29,383 nucleotides of DNA from Nitrospirae bacterium CG1_02_44_142. Its GTDB lineage: Bacteria; Nitrospirota; Thermodesulfovibrionia; Thermodesulfovibrionales; UBA1546. Shown here one piece after another: positions 1-8,218 of the stretch. The notes below the pieces were generated by a model. The model worked only from the letters and a program-made list of their open reading frames with translations, ran no database searches and was not told where the DNA came from. The stretch spans positions 1-29,383 of the forward strand of contig MNVK01000008.1 in NCBI GenBank assembly GCA_001871685.1, read 5' to 3'. Both the position numbers and the translations under genes were made by a program. Every line of letters starts with the position of its first letter. The first letter of the stretch is position 1.

Positions 1-123
1 CATTGCCTTATAAAAGAATTCCATCTGTGCTTCAAGCCATTGCATTTTGAGCTTTACCGGCTTTTTCCTGTAAGCTTCAATTTCTTCTTTTGTCCTGTAA
101 TATAAGAGCGGGCTATTTTTCAT
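1..123 (-). CDS. Partial small ORF, partner of the nucleotidyltransferase gene (3' end outside window)
   Basis: An open frame starts at an ATG at 123 and runs off the window edge, giving 41 visible residues rich in Lys, Glu and aromatics (MKNSPLLYYRTKEEIEAYRK at the start, then a WLEAQMEFFYKAM-like stretch). Its start overlaps the last codons of the upstream nucleotidyltransferase gene by 11 bases, which suggests translational coupling. Small charged proteins often sit beside MNT-type nucleotidyltransferases in toxin-antitoxin-like pairs, so it may be the partner. That role is inferred from position only. I recognise no domain, and the end of the gene is missing. Confidence 0.55.
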   Translation of the reverse strand, partial: MKNSPLLYYRTKEEIEAYRKKPVKLKMQWLEAQMEFFYKAM

Positions 124-616
124 TCTTCCATTCTCTCATAATTTTCTTTAAATGAAAAGCATCGGCTTCATCCTGAGGCCTGCTTGTTTTTTCCTTCATT
201 GCAATTAGCTCTTTTACGGGGACAACCGGAATTGTTACATCTTCAAACTTAAATTTTTTCCTAAATTTATATACTTCTTCAAAGTCAAAGGGTTCCTCAA
301 TAAAAACATCAAGAATTAAGAAGGGATTCTGGGGATCATAAAGACTAAAGACAGTCATGTTCTTAGTCTCTGCCCATTCTTTTCTTTTTTGGTCATTGGA
401 AAGGTCGTCAAGTCTTACGGGAATTTTCGGTTTCAAGCCGAGCGCTTTTGCAACTTCAATAAACTTATGTAGATTCTCCTTATCAAGAGCCAAGACCATA
501 TCTATATCTGCTGTTGCTCTTTCTATTCCGTAGAGATTGACTGCCATACCGCCAACAACAAGATACCTTACATGGTTTACATTAAGCTGAGAAAATAATT
601 TTTTAAAAATCCGCAT
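113..616 (-). CDS. MNT-type nucleotidyltransferase (AbiEii/DUF6036-like), 167 aa
   Basis: The N-terminal half carries the minimal nucleotidyltransferase signature: a Gly-Gly at residues 22-23 (VVGGMAVNLYG) followed by an Asp-Ile-Asp pair at 37-39 (ATADIDM), which are the usual metal ligands. The length fits stand-alone family members. Relatives transfer nucleotides to RNA or proteins and often act in toxin-antitoxin or phage-defence modules (AbiEii-like), but many have no known function. The gene follows tyrS by 8 bases, with an AGGATA-like ribosome site overlapping the tyrS stop, and the next small ORF overlaps its 3' end. Together these look like an operon tail. The substrate cannot be read from the sequence. 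Confidence 0.75.
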   Translation of the reverse strand: MRIFKKLFSQLNVNHVRYLVVGGMAVNLYGIERATADIDMVLALDKENLHKFIEVAKALGLKPKIPVRLDDLSNDQKRKEWAETKNMTVFSLYDPQNPFLILDVFIEEPFDFEEVYKFRKKFKFEDVTIPVVPVKELIAMKEKTSRPQDEADAFHLKKIMREWKNEK

Positions 617-624
617 GGGGTATC

Positions 625-1836
625 CTATTTTGCAACAATCCTCAAAAATTTCCTCTTCCCTGCCTTGAAAAGATAATCACCTTTTTTTAGTTTTGCGTCA
701 GGATTGCCGCATTTCTTATCATCAATAAAAACTCCGCCCTGTTTTATAAGCCGCATTGCCTCGCTTGTGCTTGAACATAACCCTGAAAGCTTCATAATCT
801 TCGGCACCCACATCTCATCCTCTTCCCACTTAAGCTCAAAAACAGGAATCTCATCAGGCATTCCCTTGTCTTTAAAAATATGCCCGAACTCTTCTTTAGC
901 TTTCAAGGCAGCCTCCTTTCCCCAGTATCTTTCCACAATCTCCAGTGCCAGATTTTCTTTAGCAGTCTTTGGATGCACTGTGCCATTTTCCATTCCTTTT
1001 TTAAGTGCGCTGAGTTTATCAATTGATATATGGCTCAGAAGTTCATAGTACCTTAGCATGAGGGTATCGTTTATTGACATTACCTTTCCGAACATATCCT
1101 TTGGAGGCTCTGTGATTCCTATGTAATTGCCAAGACTCTTTGACATCTTGTTTACCCCGTCGAGTCCTTCAAGCAAGGGCATGAGGACAACAGCCTGTTC
1201 TTCTACCCCCATTTTCCTCTGCAAAGTTCTTCCCATAAGTATATTGAACTTCTGGTCTGTGCCTCCGAGTTCAACATCTGCTTTAAGATGAACAGAGTCG
1301 TAACCCTGAAACAGCGGATAATAGAATTCAAGTATTGTTATGTCCTGCTGGTTTTCAAATCTTTTTTTGAAATCCTCCCTTTCAAGCATCCTTGCAACTG
1401 TCTGCATTGAACCAAGACCGACAATATCCATTACGCTCATCTTTGTGAGCCACTCGCTGTTGAACATGACCTTTGTTTTTTCTGAATTCAGTATCTTGAA
1501 AACCTGTTTTTTATAGGTCTCTGCATTATTCCTGACATCTTCCTTTGTAAGCGGCTTTCTCGTCTCAGACCTGCCGGTAGGGTCTCCAATCATTCCTGTG
1601 AAATCACCGATAATAAATAATATCTCATGCCCCAGTTCCTGAAACTGCCTCATCTTTTCAAGCAGCACAGTATGCCCAAGGTGAATATCAGGCGCAGTTG
1701 GGTCAAACCCTGCCTTTATCCTTAAAGGCGTGTTCTTTTCCGCAGACTTCTCAAGTTTGGCAAGAAGCTCTTTTTCGCTGATTACCTCAACAGCCCCTCT
1801 TTTGATTATCTCAAGTTGCTTCTCAGGCGTAAGCAT
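625..1836 (-). CDS. tyrS: Tyrosyl-tRNA synthetase
   Basis: A class I aminoacyl-tRNA synthetase that charges tRNA-Tyr with tyrosine in the cytoplasm. The 403-residue protein shows the HIGH-type motif as HLGH at residues 52-55 (PDIHLGHTVLLEKM), the KMSKS loop at 230-234, a nearby GGTDQ segment at 191-195, and a C-terminal S4 RNA-binding domain from about residue 340 (LIKQGGVFID). Length and motif spelling match the bacterial TyrS2/TyrZ-like branch. The start ATG at 1836 has a GAGGGG-like purine run about 14 bases upstream, rather far for a strong ribosome site. The gene diverges from the flavin reductase gene and is followed closely by the nucleotidyltransferase gene. Confidence 0.96.
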   Translation of the reverse strand: MLTPEKQLEIIKRGAVEVISEKELLAKLEKSAEKNTPLRIKAGFDPTAPDIHLGHTVLLEKMRQFQELGHEILFIIGDFTGMIGDPTGRSETRKPLTKEDVRNNAETYKKQVFKILNSEKTKVMFNSEWLTKMSVMDIVGLGSMQTVARMLEREDFKKRFENQQDITILEFYYPLFQGYDSVHLKADVELGGTDQKFNILMGRTLQRKMGVEEQAVVLMPLLEGLDGVNKMSKSLGNYIGITEPPKDMFGKVMSINDTLMLRYYELLSHISIDKLSALKKGMENGTVHPKTAKENLALEIVERYWGKEAALKAKEEFGHIFKDKGMPDEIPVFELKWEEDEMWVPKIMKLSGLCSSTSEAMRLIKQGGVFIDDKKCGNPDAKLKKGDYLFKAGKRKFLRIVAK

Positions 1837-1893
1837 GGAAATTATGATAACCCCTCATGGTAATGGTAGTCAATTCGTCAATTTCAAAACTTT

Positions 1894-1902
1894 GCTATAA
1901 TC
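1894..1902 (+). promoter_or_regulatory. Extended -10 promoter candidate upstream of the flavin reductase gene
   Basis: TGCTATAAT matches the extended -10 consensus (TGnTATAAT). It lies about 36 bases before the ATG at 1938, in the short gap between the divergent tyrS and flavin reductase genes. No clear -35 box was found, as expected for an extended -10 promoter. Confidence 0.5.
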
Positions 1903-1937
1903 TCTTTATAACCACGAAAAATTATCAGGAGGATAAG

Positions 1938-2519
1938 ATGAAGAAATCATTTGGCCCGAGGACGCTGATTTACCCGACCCCTGTCTGGGTTATTGGAACT
2001 TATGACAAGGCCGGGAAGTCTAATGTTATGACTATTGCATGGGGAGGGCTCTGCTGTTCCAAGCCCCCCTGCGTAGCGATTTCCATAAGGAAGGCAACCT
2101 ATACTTACGGGAATATTATTGAGCGGAAAGCATTTACGGTAAATGTTCCGTCCGAGGCATACGCCAAAGAGTCTGACTATTTTGGAATGGTCTCAGGAAA
2201 AGATACGGACAAATTTGCAGCCGCAGGACTTACTCCGGCAAAGAGCGGCCTGGTTGACGCCCCTTATGTAAAGGAATTTCCTTTGATTCTGGAGTGCAAA
2301 GTAATCAACATTATAGAAATCGGGCTGCATACCCAGTTTATAGGAGAAATCATTGATGTTAAGGCTGAGGAATCTGTGCTTAATGAAAAAGGATTTCCGG
2401 ATATAGAAAAAGTAAAGCCGATACTCTTTAGTCCAGAGATGCGCGCTTATTACAAAGTCGGCGGCTATCTTGGCGAGGCGTTTTCCATTGGGAAGGCGCT
2501 GCAATCCCTTCGCAGCTGA
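1938..2519 (+). CDS. Flavin reductase-like domain protein (flavoredoxin type)
   Basis: A 193-residue FMN-binding split-barrel protein of the flavin reductase-like family. Typical features are an N-terminal strand region with TPVWVIGTYDKAGKSN, an MTIAWGG segment near residue 32, the FTVNVPS stretch, and the late PILFSPEMRAYYKVG region. Relatives reduce or carry flavin and serve as electron carriers or oxygenase partners in anaerobes. The start was placed at 1938 because AGGAGGAT lies just upstream; the open frame extends to 1857, but that extension covers the likely promoter. The gene is followed by purF after 34 bases, with no obvious functional link. The physiological partner is unknown. Confidence 0.85.
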   Translation: MKKSFGPRTLIYPTPVWVIGTYDKAGKSNVMTIAWGGLCCSKPPCVAISIRKATYTYGNIIERKAFTVNVPSEAYAKESDYFGMVSGKDTDKFAAAGLTPAKSGLVDAPYVKEFPLILECKVINIIEIGLHTQFIGEIIDVKAEESVLNEKGFPDIEKVKPILFSPEMRAYYKVGGYLGEAFSIGKALQSLRS

Positions 2520-2539
2520 CCACGGCGCAGCGTTATATA

Positions 2540-2548
2540 TGCTAAAAT
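2540..2548 (+). promoter_or_regulatory. -10-like element just before purF
   Basis: TGCTAAAAT resembles an extended -10 box and ends only 5 bases before the purF ATG, while no Shine-Dalgarno sequence is present. If used, it would give a nearly leaderless purF transcript. purF could instead be read from the upstream flavin reductase promoter. Confidence 0.3.
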
Positions 2549-2553
2549 AAAAA

Positions 2554-3957
2554 ATGAAGTTTCACGATATACATGAAGAATGCGGAGTCTTCGGGGTTTA
2601 CGGACATCCCGAGGCGTCCAACCTAACATATCTCGGCTTATATGCGCTCCAGCACCGGGGGCAGGAAGGCGCAGGCATTTGCGCATCTGACGGAAAACAT
2701 CTTCATCTGGACAAATCAATGGGGCTTGTAGCTGACATCTTCAGCGAAAAACGACTTAAGAAACTCCCGGGACATCTTGCAATAGGCCATAACCGCTACT
2801 CAACCGCAGGGAGCAGCGTATTAAAAAATGTCCAGCCAATAGTGGCAAACTTTGCATTAGGCTCGCTTGCAATAGCGCATAACGGAAACCTTGTAAATGC
2901 GGCAGAACTCAGGGAAGAGCTTGAAAAAGAAGGCGCGATATTCCAGTCAACATCTGACAGCGAGGTAATAGTTCATCTGATTGCGCATTCAAAAATAGGG
3001 GATTTCTATGAAAGGGTTATTGATGCGGTAAAGCAGGTTCGCGGCGCATTCAGCCTTCTCATTCTCAGGGAAAATGAACTGATTGCTGTGAGAGACCCCT
3101 ACGGCGTGAGGCCTTTAAGCCTGGGCAGGGTTGACGGCGCATACGTAATCGCATCTGAGACGTGCGCTCTTGACCTGATTAGCGCTGAATATATCAGGGA
3201 CATAGAGCCCGGAGAACTTCTGATTATAAATGAGCACGGCCTGAATTCAATGAAGCCTCTGAATGCTCCGAGGCTTGCGTCCTGCATATTTGAGTTCATA
3301 TATTTTTCAAGGCCTGACAGTTATATATTCGGCAGACAGAACGTCAATGATATAAGAAAAAAACTTGGCGTTCAGCTTGCAAAAGAATCCCATGTTGACG
3401 CCGACCTCGTAATCCCTGTCCCTGATTCAGGGGTTCCTGCGGCATTGGGATTCTCAGAGGAGAGCCGCATCCCGTTTGATTTCGGACTCATAAGAAACCA
3501 TTATGTTGGAAGGACCTTTATAGAGCCGAAACAGAACATAAGACATTTTGGCGTTAAGATAAAACTTAATCCAGTAAGAAAACTCCTTGAAGGCAAACGT
3601 GTAATAGTAGTAGATGATTCTATTGTCAGAGGCACAACAAGCAAAAAGATTGTCAAGATGCTCCATGAGGGCGGCGGCGCAAAAGAGGTTCACATGAGGA
3701 TAAGCTCTCCACCGATAATAGGGCCGTGTTTTTATGGCATTGACACGCCTACAAGGCAGGAATTGATTGCCTCTACCTATAAAACAGAAGAGATAAGAAA
3801 ATATATAACCGCAGATACGCTTGAATATCTCAGTCTCGAAGGGCTTAAAGGCATCGTGCCTGAATCGCATAACTTCTGCACGGCATGTTTTGATAACAAC
3901 TATCCGATAAGTTTTCCGGGCGAGCGCCTGGCGCAGATGGAGCTTTTTCTTAAGTAG
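2554..3957 (+). CDS. purF: Amidophosphoribosyltransferase
   Basis: Catalyses the first committed step of purine synthesis: PRPP plus glutamine gives phosphoribosylamine. The N-terminal Ntn glutaminase domain has its nucleophile as Cys10 after a nine-residue propeptide (ECGVFG), with the RYSTAG motif at 81-86. The C-terminal phosphoribosyltransferase domain carries the PRPP loop at about 350-362 (VIVVDDSIVRGTT). Cysteines at 244, 392, 442 and 445 match the four [4Fe-4S] ligands of the Bacillus subtilis type, so this is the Fe-S, self-processing form. At 467 residues the length is normal. The gene ends one base from the end of purL on the opposite strand, with no visible terminator between them. 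No ribosome site is seen before the ATG. Confidence 0.97.
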   Translation: MKFHDIHEECGVFGVYGHPEASNLTYLGLYALQHRGQEGAGICASDGKHLHLDKSMGLVADIFSEKRLKKLPGHLAIGHNRYSTAGSSVLKNVQPIVANFALGSLAIAHNGNLVNAAELREELEKEGAIFQSTSDSEVIVHLIAHSKIGDFYERVIDAVKQVRGAFSLLILRENELIAVRDPYGVRPLSLGRVDGAYVIASETCALDLISAEYIRDIEPGELLIINEHGLNSMKPLNAPRLASCIFEFIYFSRPDSYIFGRQNVNDIRKKLGVQLAKESHVDADLVIPVPDSGVPAALGFSEESRIPFDFGLIRNHYVGRTFIEPKQNIRHFGVKIKLNPVRKLLEGKRVIVVDDSIVRGTTSKKIVKMLHEGGGAKEVHMRISSPPIIGPCFYGIDTPTRQELIASTYKTEEIRKYITADTLEYLSLEGLKGIVPESHNFCTACFDNNYPISFPGERLAQMELFLK

Positions 3958-3958
3958 A

Positions 3959-6900
3959 TTATTTCCCTTCGCACCACTGCCTTGCATTCTGGAAAAGCCT
4001 GAGCCACGGCGACGCCTTGAGTTCTTTCTTCCAGTCTTCCGGCATCCACGCCCATTGCCATTTGAGAAAGGTCCTTTCAGGGTGCGGCATTATCGCAAGG
4101 TGCCTTCCGTCTGGGGAGCATAAAGCGGCAATGCCGTTTACAGAGCCGTTTGGATTGAATGGATAGGCGGCTGTAACCTTTCCGTCATCATCAACATAGC
4201 GCACAGGAGCAAGGGAATCTTTCTCCACCTTTTTGAGGATGTCTTCCTTCGGGAAATAAGCCCTTCCCTCTCCATGCGCAACCCATATTCCCAGAGTAGA
4301 GCCTTCCATCCCCTTAAGCATAATTGAAGGACTCGGGAATATTTTCACCGCAGAAAATCTTGACTCAAACCTTCCTGAGACATTATGGATAAACCTCGGC
4401 TGGCATTTATCTTCAATCCCCTGCCACGGAATCCATCCAAGCAATGCCGCAAGCTGACATCCGTTGCATACGCTAAGACTGAATGTGTCAGGCCTGCCGT
4501 AAAATTTCCGAAACTGTTCGTAAATCTTTTTATTGAACTTTATGACGCCGGCCCATCCCTTTGCGGAGTCAAGCACATCTGCGTAGCTGAAGCCGCCTAC
4601 AAATGCCATGCCCCTGAATTTGTCAAGATTCACCTTGCCTTCAAGGAAATCAGTCATTGTGGTATCCCAGACGTCAAACCCCGCCTGATAAAATGCTGAC
4701 GCCATCTCCCTGTCGCTGTTGCTTCCTTCCTCGCGGATAATTGCAACAGAAGGTTTTTCAAATCCCCCCATCCCCCCTTTTCTAAAGGGGGGCGAGGGGG
4801 GATTTGGTTTGAAAGTGACTTTGTATTTCGGCCCGGTCCTGTCATAAATATTCTTCTTTTCCTCATCAGCGCAATCCGGATTCATCTGAAGCCTTTCAAG
4901 CTGATAACTCGTCTCTTCCCATATCCCCCTCAAAATTCTCATATCCTCGTCTAAAACAGTAATGCGTGATGCGTGATGCGTGATGAGATTTATTTTGATT
5001 CTTTTTTCGGCAGTTGTTTTACCAATAACCTGATGCGGTATTTTCTGTTTCTTGAGTTCTGCTGTTATCTTTTTCTCATTTTTTGGAAGATATTCAATAA
5101 CAAGTCCGAGTTCTTCGGAAAATAAGCTGGCAAGCGCGGAAGTCACCCCCCCTTCTCTCCCCCCCTTGGCAAGGGGGGGATGGGGGGGTGGTGTTTGTTC
5201 CACCTCTACTTCCATCCCGCAATTTCCTGAAAACGCCATCTCAAGAATTGTTGTGATTAATCCTCCGTCACTCCTGTCGTGCCCTGAAAGGATTAAGTCT
5301 TTTGATATGAGTTCCTGAATTGCGTTGAAAACCAACTTCAGTAATTTCGGGTCATCAACATCAGGCGCTTCATTGCCAATCTGGCTATAAACCTGTGCAA
5401 GCGAAGTTCCGCCAAGCCTGTTTTTGCCGTTGCCTAAATCAATGAAGAGCAACTTGCTCTTGCCCGGTTGTTTTATATCCGGCGTTATTACTTTTGTTAT
5501 GTCAGGACATGTCGCATACACAGAGATTACGAGCGTCCCCGGCGATTTGACAATCTCTGTAGTCGGGGACAGTCCCGATTCTACAACCCCCTTTAATTCC
5601 CCCTTAACAAAGGGGGATTCAGGGGGTTGTGTCCGTAAATCTGGGACAGTCCCCTTCTCTATTTGACTGCTGACTGCCGACAGCTGACTGCTTTTTACAA
5701 CTGCCGCCATTGAAAGGCTGTCTTTTCCGCCGTCAATTGCAATGCCAAGCTCAAGCATTATATCTCTTACTGCAACTGCCGCATCATAAAGCCTTGCGCC
5801 TTCACCCGGAAGTTTTGCCGCCCACATCCAGTTGCCGGAGCATTTTATATCTTCCAGTGCGCTTATCTTGGCCCATACAATATTTGTTAATGCCTCTCCA
5901 ACAGAAAGTCTGGCCATCGCAGCAGGATTAATCAGTGTCTTTATCGGCTGCTCGCCTATTGAAATCGCAGCGCCGGTATATTTATTTTGATTATTGGCGA
6001 AATGACTCTGGGCAATAACAGCCGCATCAGATACTGTAAGATGCAAGGGCCCTGCGCACTGTTGTCTTGCAATGAGCCCTGTAACGCTCCTGTCAACCTT
6101 GTTTGTGAGAAACCTCTTTGAGCCTACTGATACAAGCCTCAGAACTCTGTCCAGCGCATCACGAACATTAATCTCTCCTTCACTTCCTTTTAGTAAAGTA
6201 ATCCCCCCTAACCCCCCTTTAGTAAAGGGGGGGAGGGGGGATTTGTCAGAGGGGTATGAGGGGATTTTAAGAGGCTCAAGTTTCGTCTGAATCCTTTCAA
6301 GTTTGAATGTCTTCTGAGGCATGTCGCCGAGTATTTTTTTAAGGTCCAGATTTACAGGCGCGCTTCCGTCATTTTCATCATGAAGCACAATGTATCCGTC
6401 GCCTGTAATCTGTCCTATGAATGAGAATGGAACCTTTTCTCTTCTGCAAAGTTCTTCAAATATATCTGCCTTTTCTGGTTTGATGAGAAGCGCATTCAGC
6501 TCCTGATATTCTGCGCCCCAGAGTTCAAGAACAGAAAGGGTGTTGTCTCCAACCTGAATCTTTCTTATCTCAATCTTTGCGCCTGCAGGATAGATTATCT
6601 CTTTTACGACATTGCAGTTCCCGCCTGCTCCCTGGTCGTGGATGCTTATTATCGGATTATCACTGCCCAGCTCAACGCAGGCCCTTATTACCCTGTTAAG
6701 TTTCTGCTCCATCTCAGCATCCCCGCGCTGAACAGCATTGAAATCAAGCTCTGCAATGTTTTCTCCCTGAATCATGCTTGATGCAGCGCCGCCTCCCATT
6801 CCAATCCTGTATGCCGGGCCCCCTATCTTTGTGACAAGCATTCCCTTTTCAGGCTGTTCCTTTTCAATATGCCTTGCATCCATCTGGCCGATTCCGGCAG

Positions 6901-8218
6901 TGAACATGATGGGCTTAATCCATTCTCTTCTTTCTCCGTCTGGAAGCCTCATCCCGAATGACCGTGTGAAGCCCTGAATAACCGGCTCGCCGAATTTGTT
7001 GCCGTAATCGGATGCGCCGTTGCTCGCCTCAATCTCTATCTGCAAAGGCGCTGCCAGGTTATCGGGATACTCAAATGATTCATCTTCCCATTGGAGCTTA
7101 TATCCCGGGATTCTCAGGTTTCCCACGCAGTATGCTGCTGTGCCTGCCATAACATGGGCGCCTCTTCCGGTTGCCTGAACATCCCTAATCCTGCCGCCTG
7201 TTCCAGTCTCAGCTCCGGGAAATGGCGCAACGCCGCTCGGAAAGTTATGCGTCTCTGCCGTAAAGATTACGTGATATTTCAGGGCTGCCTCTTTGAATCT
7301 TGAATGCCTTCCGACATTCTCAGGTATTATCGCCTTAATCTCATATCCCTTAATGCCGCTTGAATTGTCCTTGAATGCAATCACGCTGTTATTGGGATGT
7401 GTCTTTAACGGCTGTTTTATAATCTGCATCAGGTTTTCAGGAATCTCTTTTCCGTCTATAATCAGTTTCCCCCTGAAAAACCAGTGGCGTGAATGTTCGC
7501 TGTTTGACTGGCTCAAATCAAAGCATTCAACATTTGTCGGGTTGCGTTTAAGGTCTTTTACAAATAGGTTGTAGTAATATTCTATGTCCCGGTCATCAAG
7601 CCCGAGGCCCATCTCTGTGTTTATCTTTCTTAATGCAGATACGCCTTTCTCAATTAAGGGCACCACATAAGCAGGCTCAGGCTTAATCCCTGTCTCAAAC
7701 GTCTCCAGAGTTTCAGGATACGGACACTCGGTCATACGGTCGTAAACAAGTTCAAGAAAACGTTGAATGAGTGAATGAGTGAATGGGTTAATAGAGGAAC
7801 TGGACAGCCTGTATCTTCTGGAACGTTCTATTCTCGTAATCTTCTTCAATCCACATGCATGGCATATAGATACAGCATTCGTTGACCATGCTGTTGTGAA
7901 GTTCATGCGGGGGCCTACCTCGAACACCACCCCCCCTTCGCTCCCCCCCTTACCAAGGGGGGGATGGGGGGGTAAGGTTGTGCTAAGCGTTAAAAAACTT
8001 TCTCCTGAAAAATTCTCAGGCTCAAAGGTTTCTGTTAGAAGCCATTTGAGGGTATTCAGTTCTTTACTTGTAAGCGGAGCAGTTGCCTCAATATTGAAGC
8101 AGTGCTCTGTCTCTATATCATTAATATCAGATGCAACGCACTGCCTGAGAATCTGAAGAAGATTTTTCTTCTTTGTCTCAGAAAGCGCCGGTTTTCGGTA
8201 GAAATGCAGCAACCCCAT
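3959..8218 (-). CDS. purL: Phosphoribosylformylglycinamidine synthase, single-chain, with in-frame repeat insertions
   Basis: Converts FGAR, ATP and glutamine to FGAM in purine synthesis. It is the large one-chain form: a PurS-like N-terminal domain, two synthetase halves (AETHNFPSGVAPFPGAETGT, then GTGGRIRDVQ) and a C-terminal class I glutaminase with Cys1251 (SVCNGCQ) and His1379/Glu1381 (MPHPERTF). At 1419 residues it is about 120 longer than the roughly 1295 of the enterobacterial enzyme. The excess is explained by in-frame repeats near residues 83-97, 143-153, 659-673, 843-885, 1010-1025, 1078-1086 and 1138-1153. The frame is intact and all catalytic motifs remain, so it is probably functional. 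A TATAAT at 8227-8232 lies 8 bases before the ATG with no ribosome site, so the message may be leaderless. Confidence 0.95.
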   Translation of the reverse strand: MGLLHFYRKPALSETKKKNLLQILRQCVASDINDIETEHCFNIEATAPLTSKELNTLKWLLTETFEPENFSGESFLTLSTTLPPHPPLGKGGSEGGVVFEVGPRMNFTTAWSTNAVSICHACGLKKITRIERSRRYRLSSSSINPFTHSLIQRFLELVYDRMTECPYPETLETFETGIKPEPAYVVPLIEKGVSALRKINTEMGLGLDDRDIEYYYNLFVKDLKRNPTNVECFDLSQSNSEHSRHWFFRGKLIIDGKEIPENLMQIIKQPLKTHPNNSVIAFKDNSSGIKGYEIKAIIPENVGRHSRFKEAALKYHVIFTAETHNFPSGVAPFPGAETGTGGRIRDVQATGRGAHVMAGTAAYCVGNLRIPGYKLQWEDESFEYPDNLAAPLQIEIEASNGASDYGNKFGEPVIQGFTRSFGMRLPDGERREWIKPIMFTAGIGQMDARHIEKEQPEKGMLVTKIGGPAYRIGMGGGAASSMIQGENIAELDFNAVQRGDAEMEQKLNRVIRACVELGSDNPIISIHDQGAGGNCNVVKEIIYPAGAKIEIRKIQVGDNTLSVLELWGAEYQELNALLIKPEKADIFEELCRREKVPFSFIGQITGDGYIVLHDENDGSAPVNLDLKKILGDMPQKTFKLERIQTKLEPLKIPSYPSDKSPLPPFTKGGLGGITLLKGSEGEINVRDALDRVLRLVSVGSKRFLTNKVDRSVTGLIARQQCAGPLHLTVSDAAVIAQSHFANNQNKYTGAAISIGEQPIKTLINPAAMARLSVGEALTNIVWAKISALEDIKCSGNWMWAAKLPGEGARLYDAAVAVRDIMLELGIAIDGGKDSLSMAAVVKSSQLSAVSSQIEKGTVPDLRTQPPESPFVKGELKGVVESGLSPTTEIVKSPGTLVISVYATCPDITKVITPDIKQPGKSKLLFIDLGNGKNRLGGTSLAQVYSQIGNEAPDVDDPKLLKLVFNAIQELISKDLILSGHDRSDGGLITTILEMAFSGNCGMEVEVEQTPPPHPPLAKGGREGGVTSALASLFSEELGLVIEYLPKNEKKITAELKKQKIPHQVIGKTTAEKRIKINLITHHASRITVLDEDMRILRGIWEETSYQLERLQMNPDCADEEKKNIYDRTGPKYKVTFKPNPPSPPFRKGGMGGFEKPSVAIIREEGSNSDREMASAFYQAGFDVWDTTMTDFLEGKVNLDKFRGMAFVGGFSYADVLDSAKGWAGVIKFNKKIYEQFRKFYGRPDTFSLSVCNGCQLAALLGWIPWQGIEDKCQPRFIHNVSGRFESRFSAVKIFPSPSIMLKGMEGSTLGIWVAHGEGRAYFPKEDILKKVEKDSLAPVRYVDDDGKVTAAYPFNPNGSVNGIAALCSPDGRHLAIMPHPERTFLKWQWAWMPEDWKKELKASPWLRLFQNARQWCEGK
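4761..4806. repeat. C-run/G-run palindrome inside purL (copy 1)
   Basis: A run of C blocks followed by G blocks around a TTTTCTAAA centre forms a hairpin. Read on the purL strand it encodes about residues 1138-1153, NPPSPPFRKGGMGGF, just before the glutaminase domain begins at SVAIIREEGSN. It is placed at a domain boundary. Confidence 0.85.
4961..4986. repeat. Short tandem GCGTGAT repeat inside purL
   Basis: A seven-base unit (GCGTGAT) is repeated three times in a row. On the purL strand it reads as ITHHASRIT at about residues 1078-1086, between a conserved strand and the VLDEDMRIL helix. Such seven-base tandems, often forming half of a palindrome, are another filler repeat type in this window. 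Confidence 0.7.
5144..5190. repeat. C-run/G-run palindrome inside purL (copy 2)
   Basis: Same family as the other purL copies: C runs, a TTGGCAA centre, then G runs. It encodes PPPHPPLAKGGREGG at about residues 1010-1025, within the second synthetase half. Confidence 0.85.
5556..5700. repeat. Composite block of three repeat types inside purL
   Basis: About 145 bases combine an imperfect hairpin TCGGGGACAGTCCCGA (5563-5578), a C-run/G-run palindrome (5583-5631, centre TTAACAA), a second GGGACAGTCCCC unit near 5643-5655, and a GACTGCTGACTG / CAGCTGACTG tandem (5660-5692). All are in frame and encode about residues 843-885 of PurL, a stretch with no family conservation that I recognise. Confidence 0.75.
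6201..6244. repeat. C-run/G-run palindrome inside purL (copy 4)
   Basis: Same family, centre TTTAGTAAA. It encodes SPLPPFTKGGLGGI at about residues 659-673, between the first and second synthetase halves, close to the GEINVRDALDRVL segment. Confidence 0.85.
7762..7792. repeat. GAATGAGT tandem repeat inside purL
   Basis: Three units of GAATGAGT/GAATGGGT in a row encode NPFTHSLIQRF at about residues 143-153. The same unit type (GAATGGGT) recurs in the nusB-ribH gap at 14867-14886, which shows it is a mobile or spreading sequence rather than native purL. Confidence 0.65.
7928..7972. repeat. C-run/G-run palindrome inside purL (copy 5)
   Basis: C runs, a TTACCAA centre, then G runs. It encodes LPPHPPLGKGGSEGG at about residues 83-97, in a loop of the N-terminal PurS-like domain before VVFEVGPRMNF. 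Confidence 0.85.

Noticed and set aside
1857..1937. N-terminal extension of the flavin reductase frame
   Set aside because: It runs over the extended -10 box and precedes a strong AGGAGGAT site serving the ATG at 1938.
4761..7972. CRISPR array from regularly repeated palindromes
   Set aside because: Spacing is irregular, the copies lie within coding sequence, and no cas genes are present.
3959..8218. purL as a pseudogene because of foreign segments
   Set aside because: The frame is open for 1419 codons and all catalytic motifs remain.
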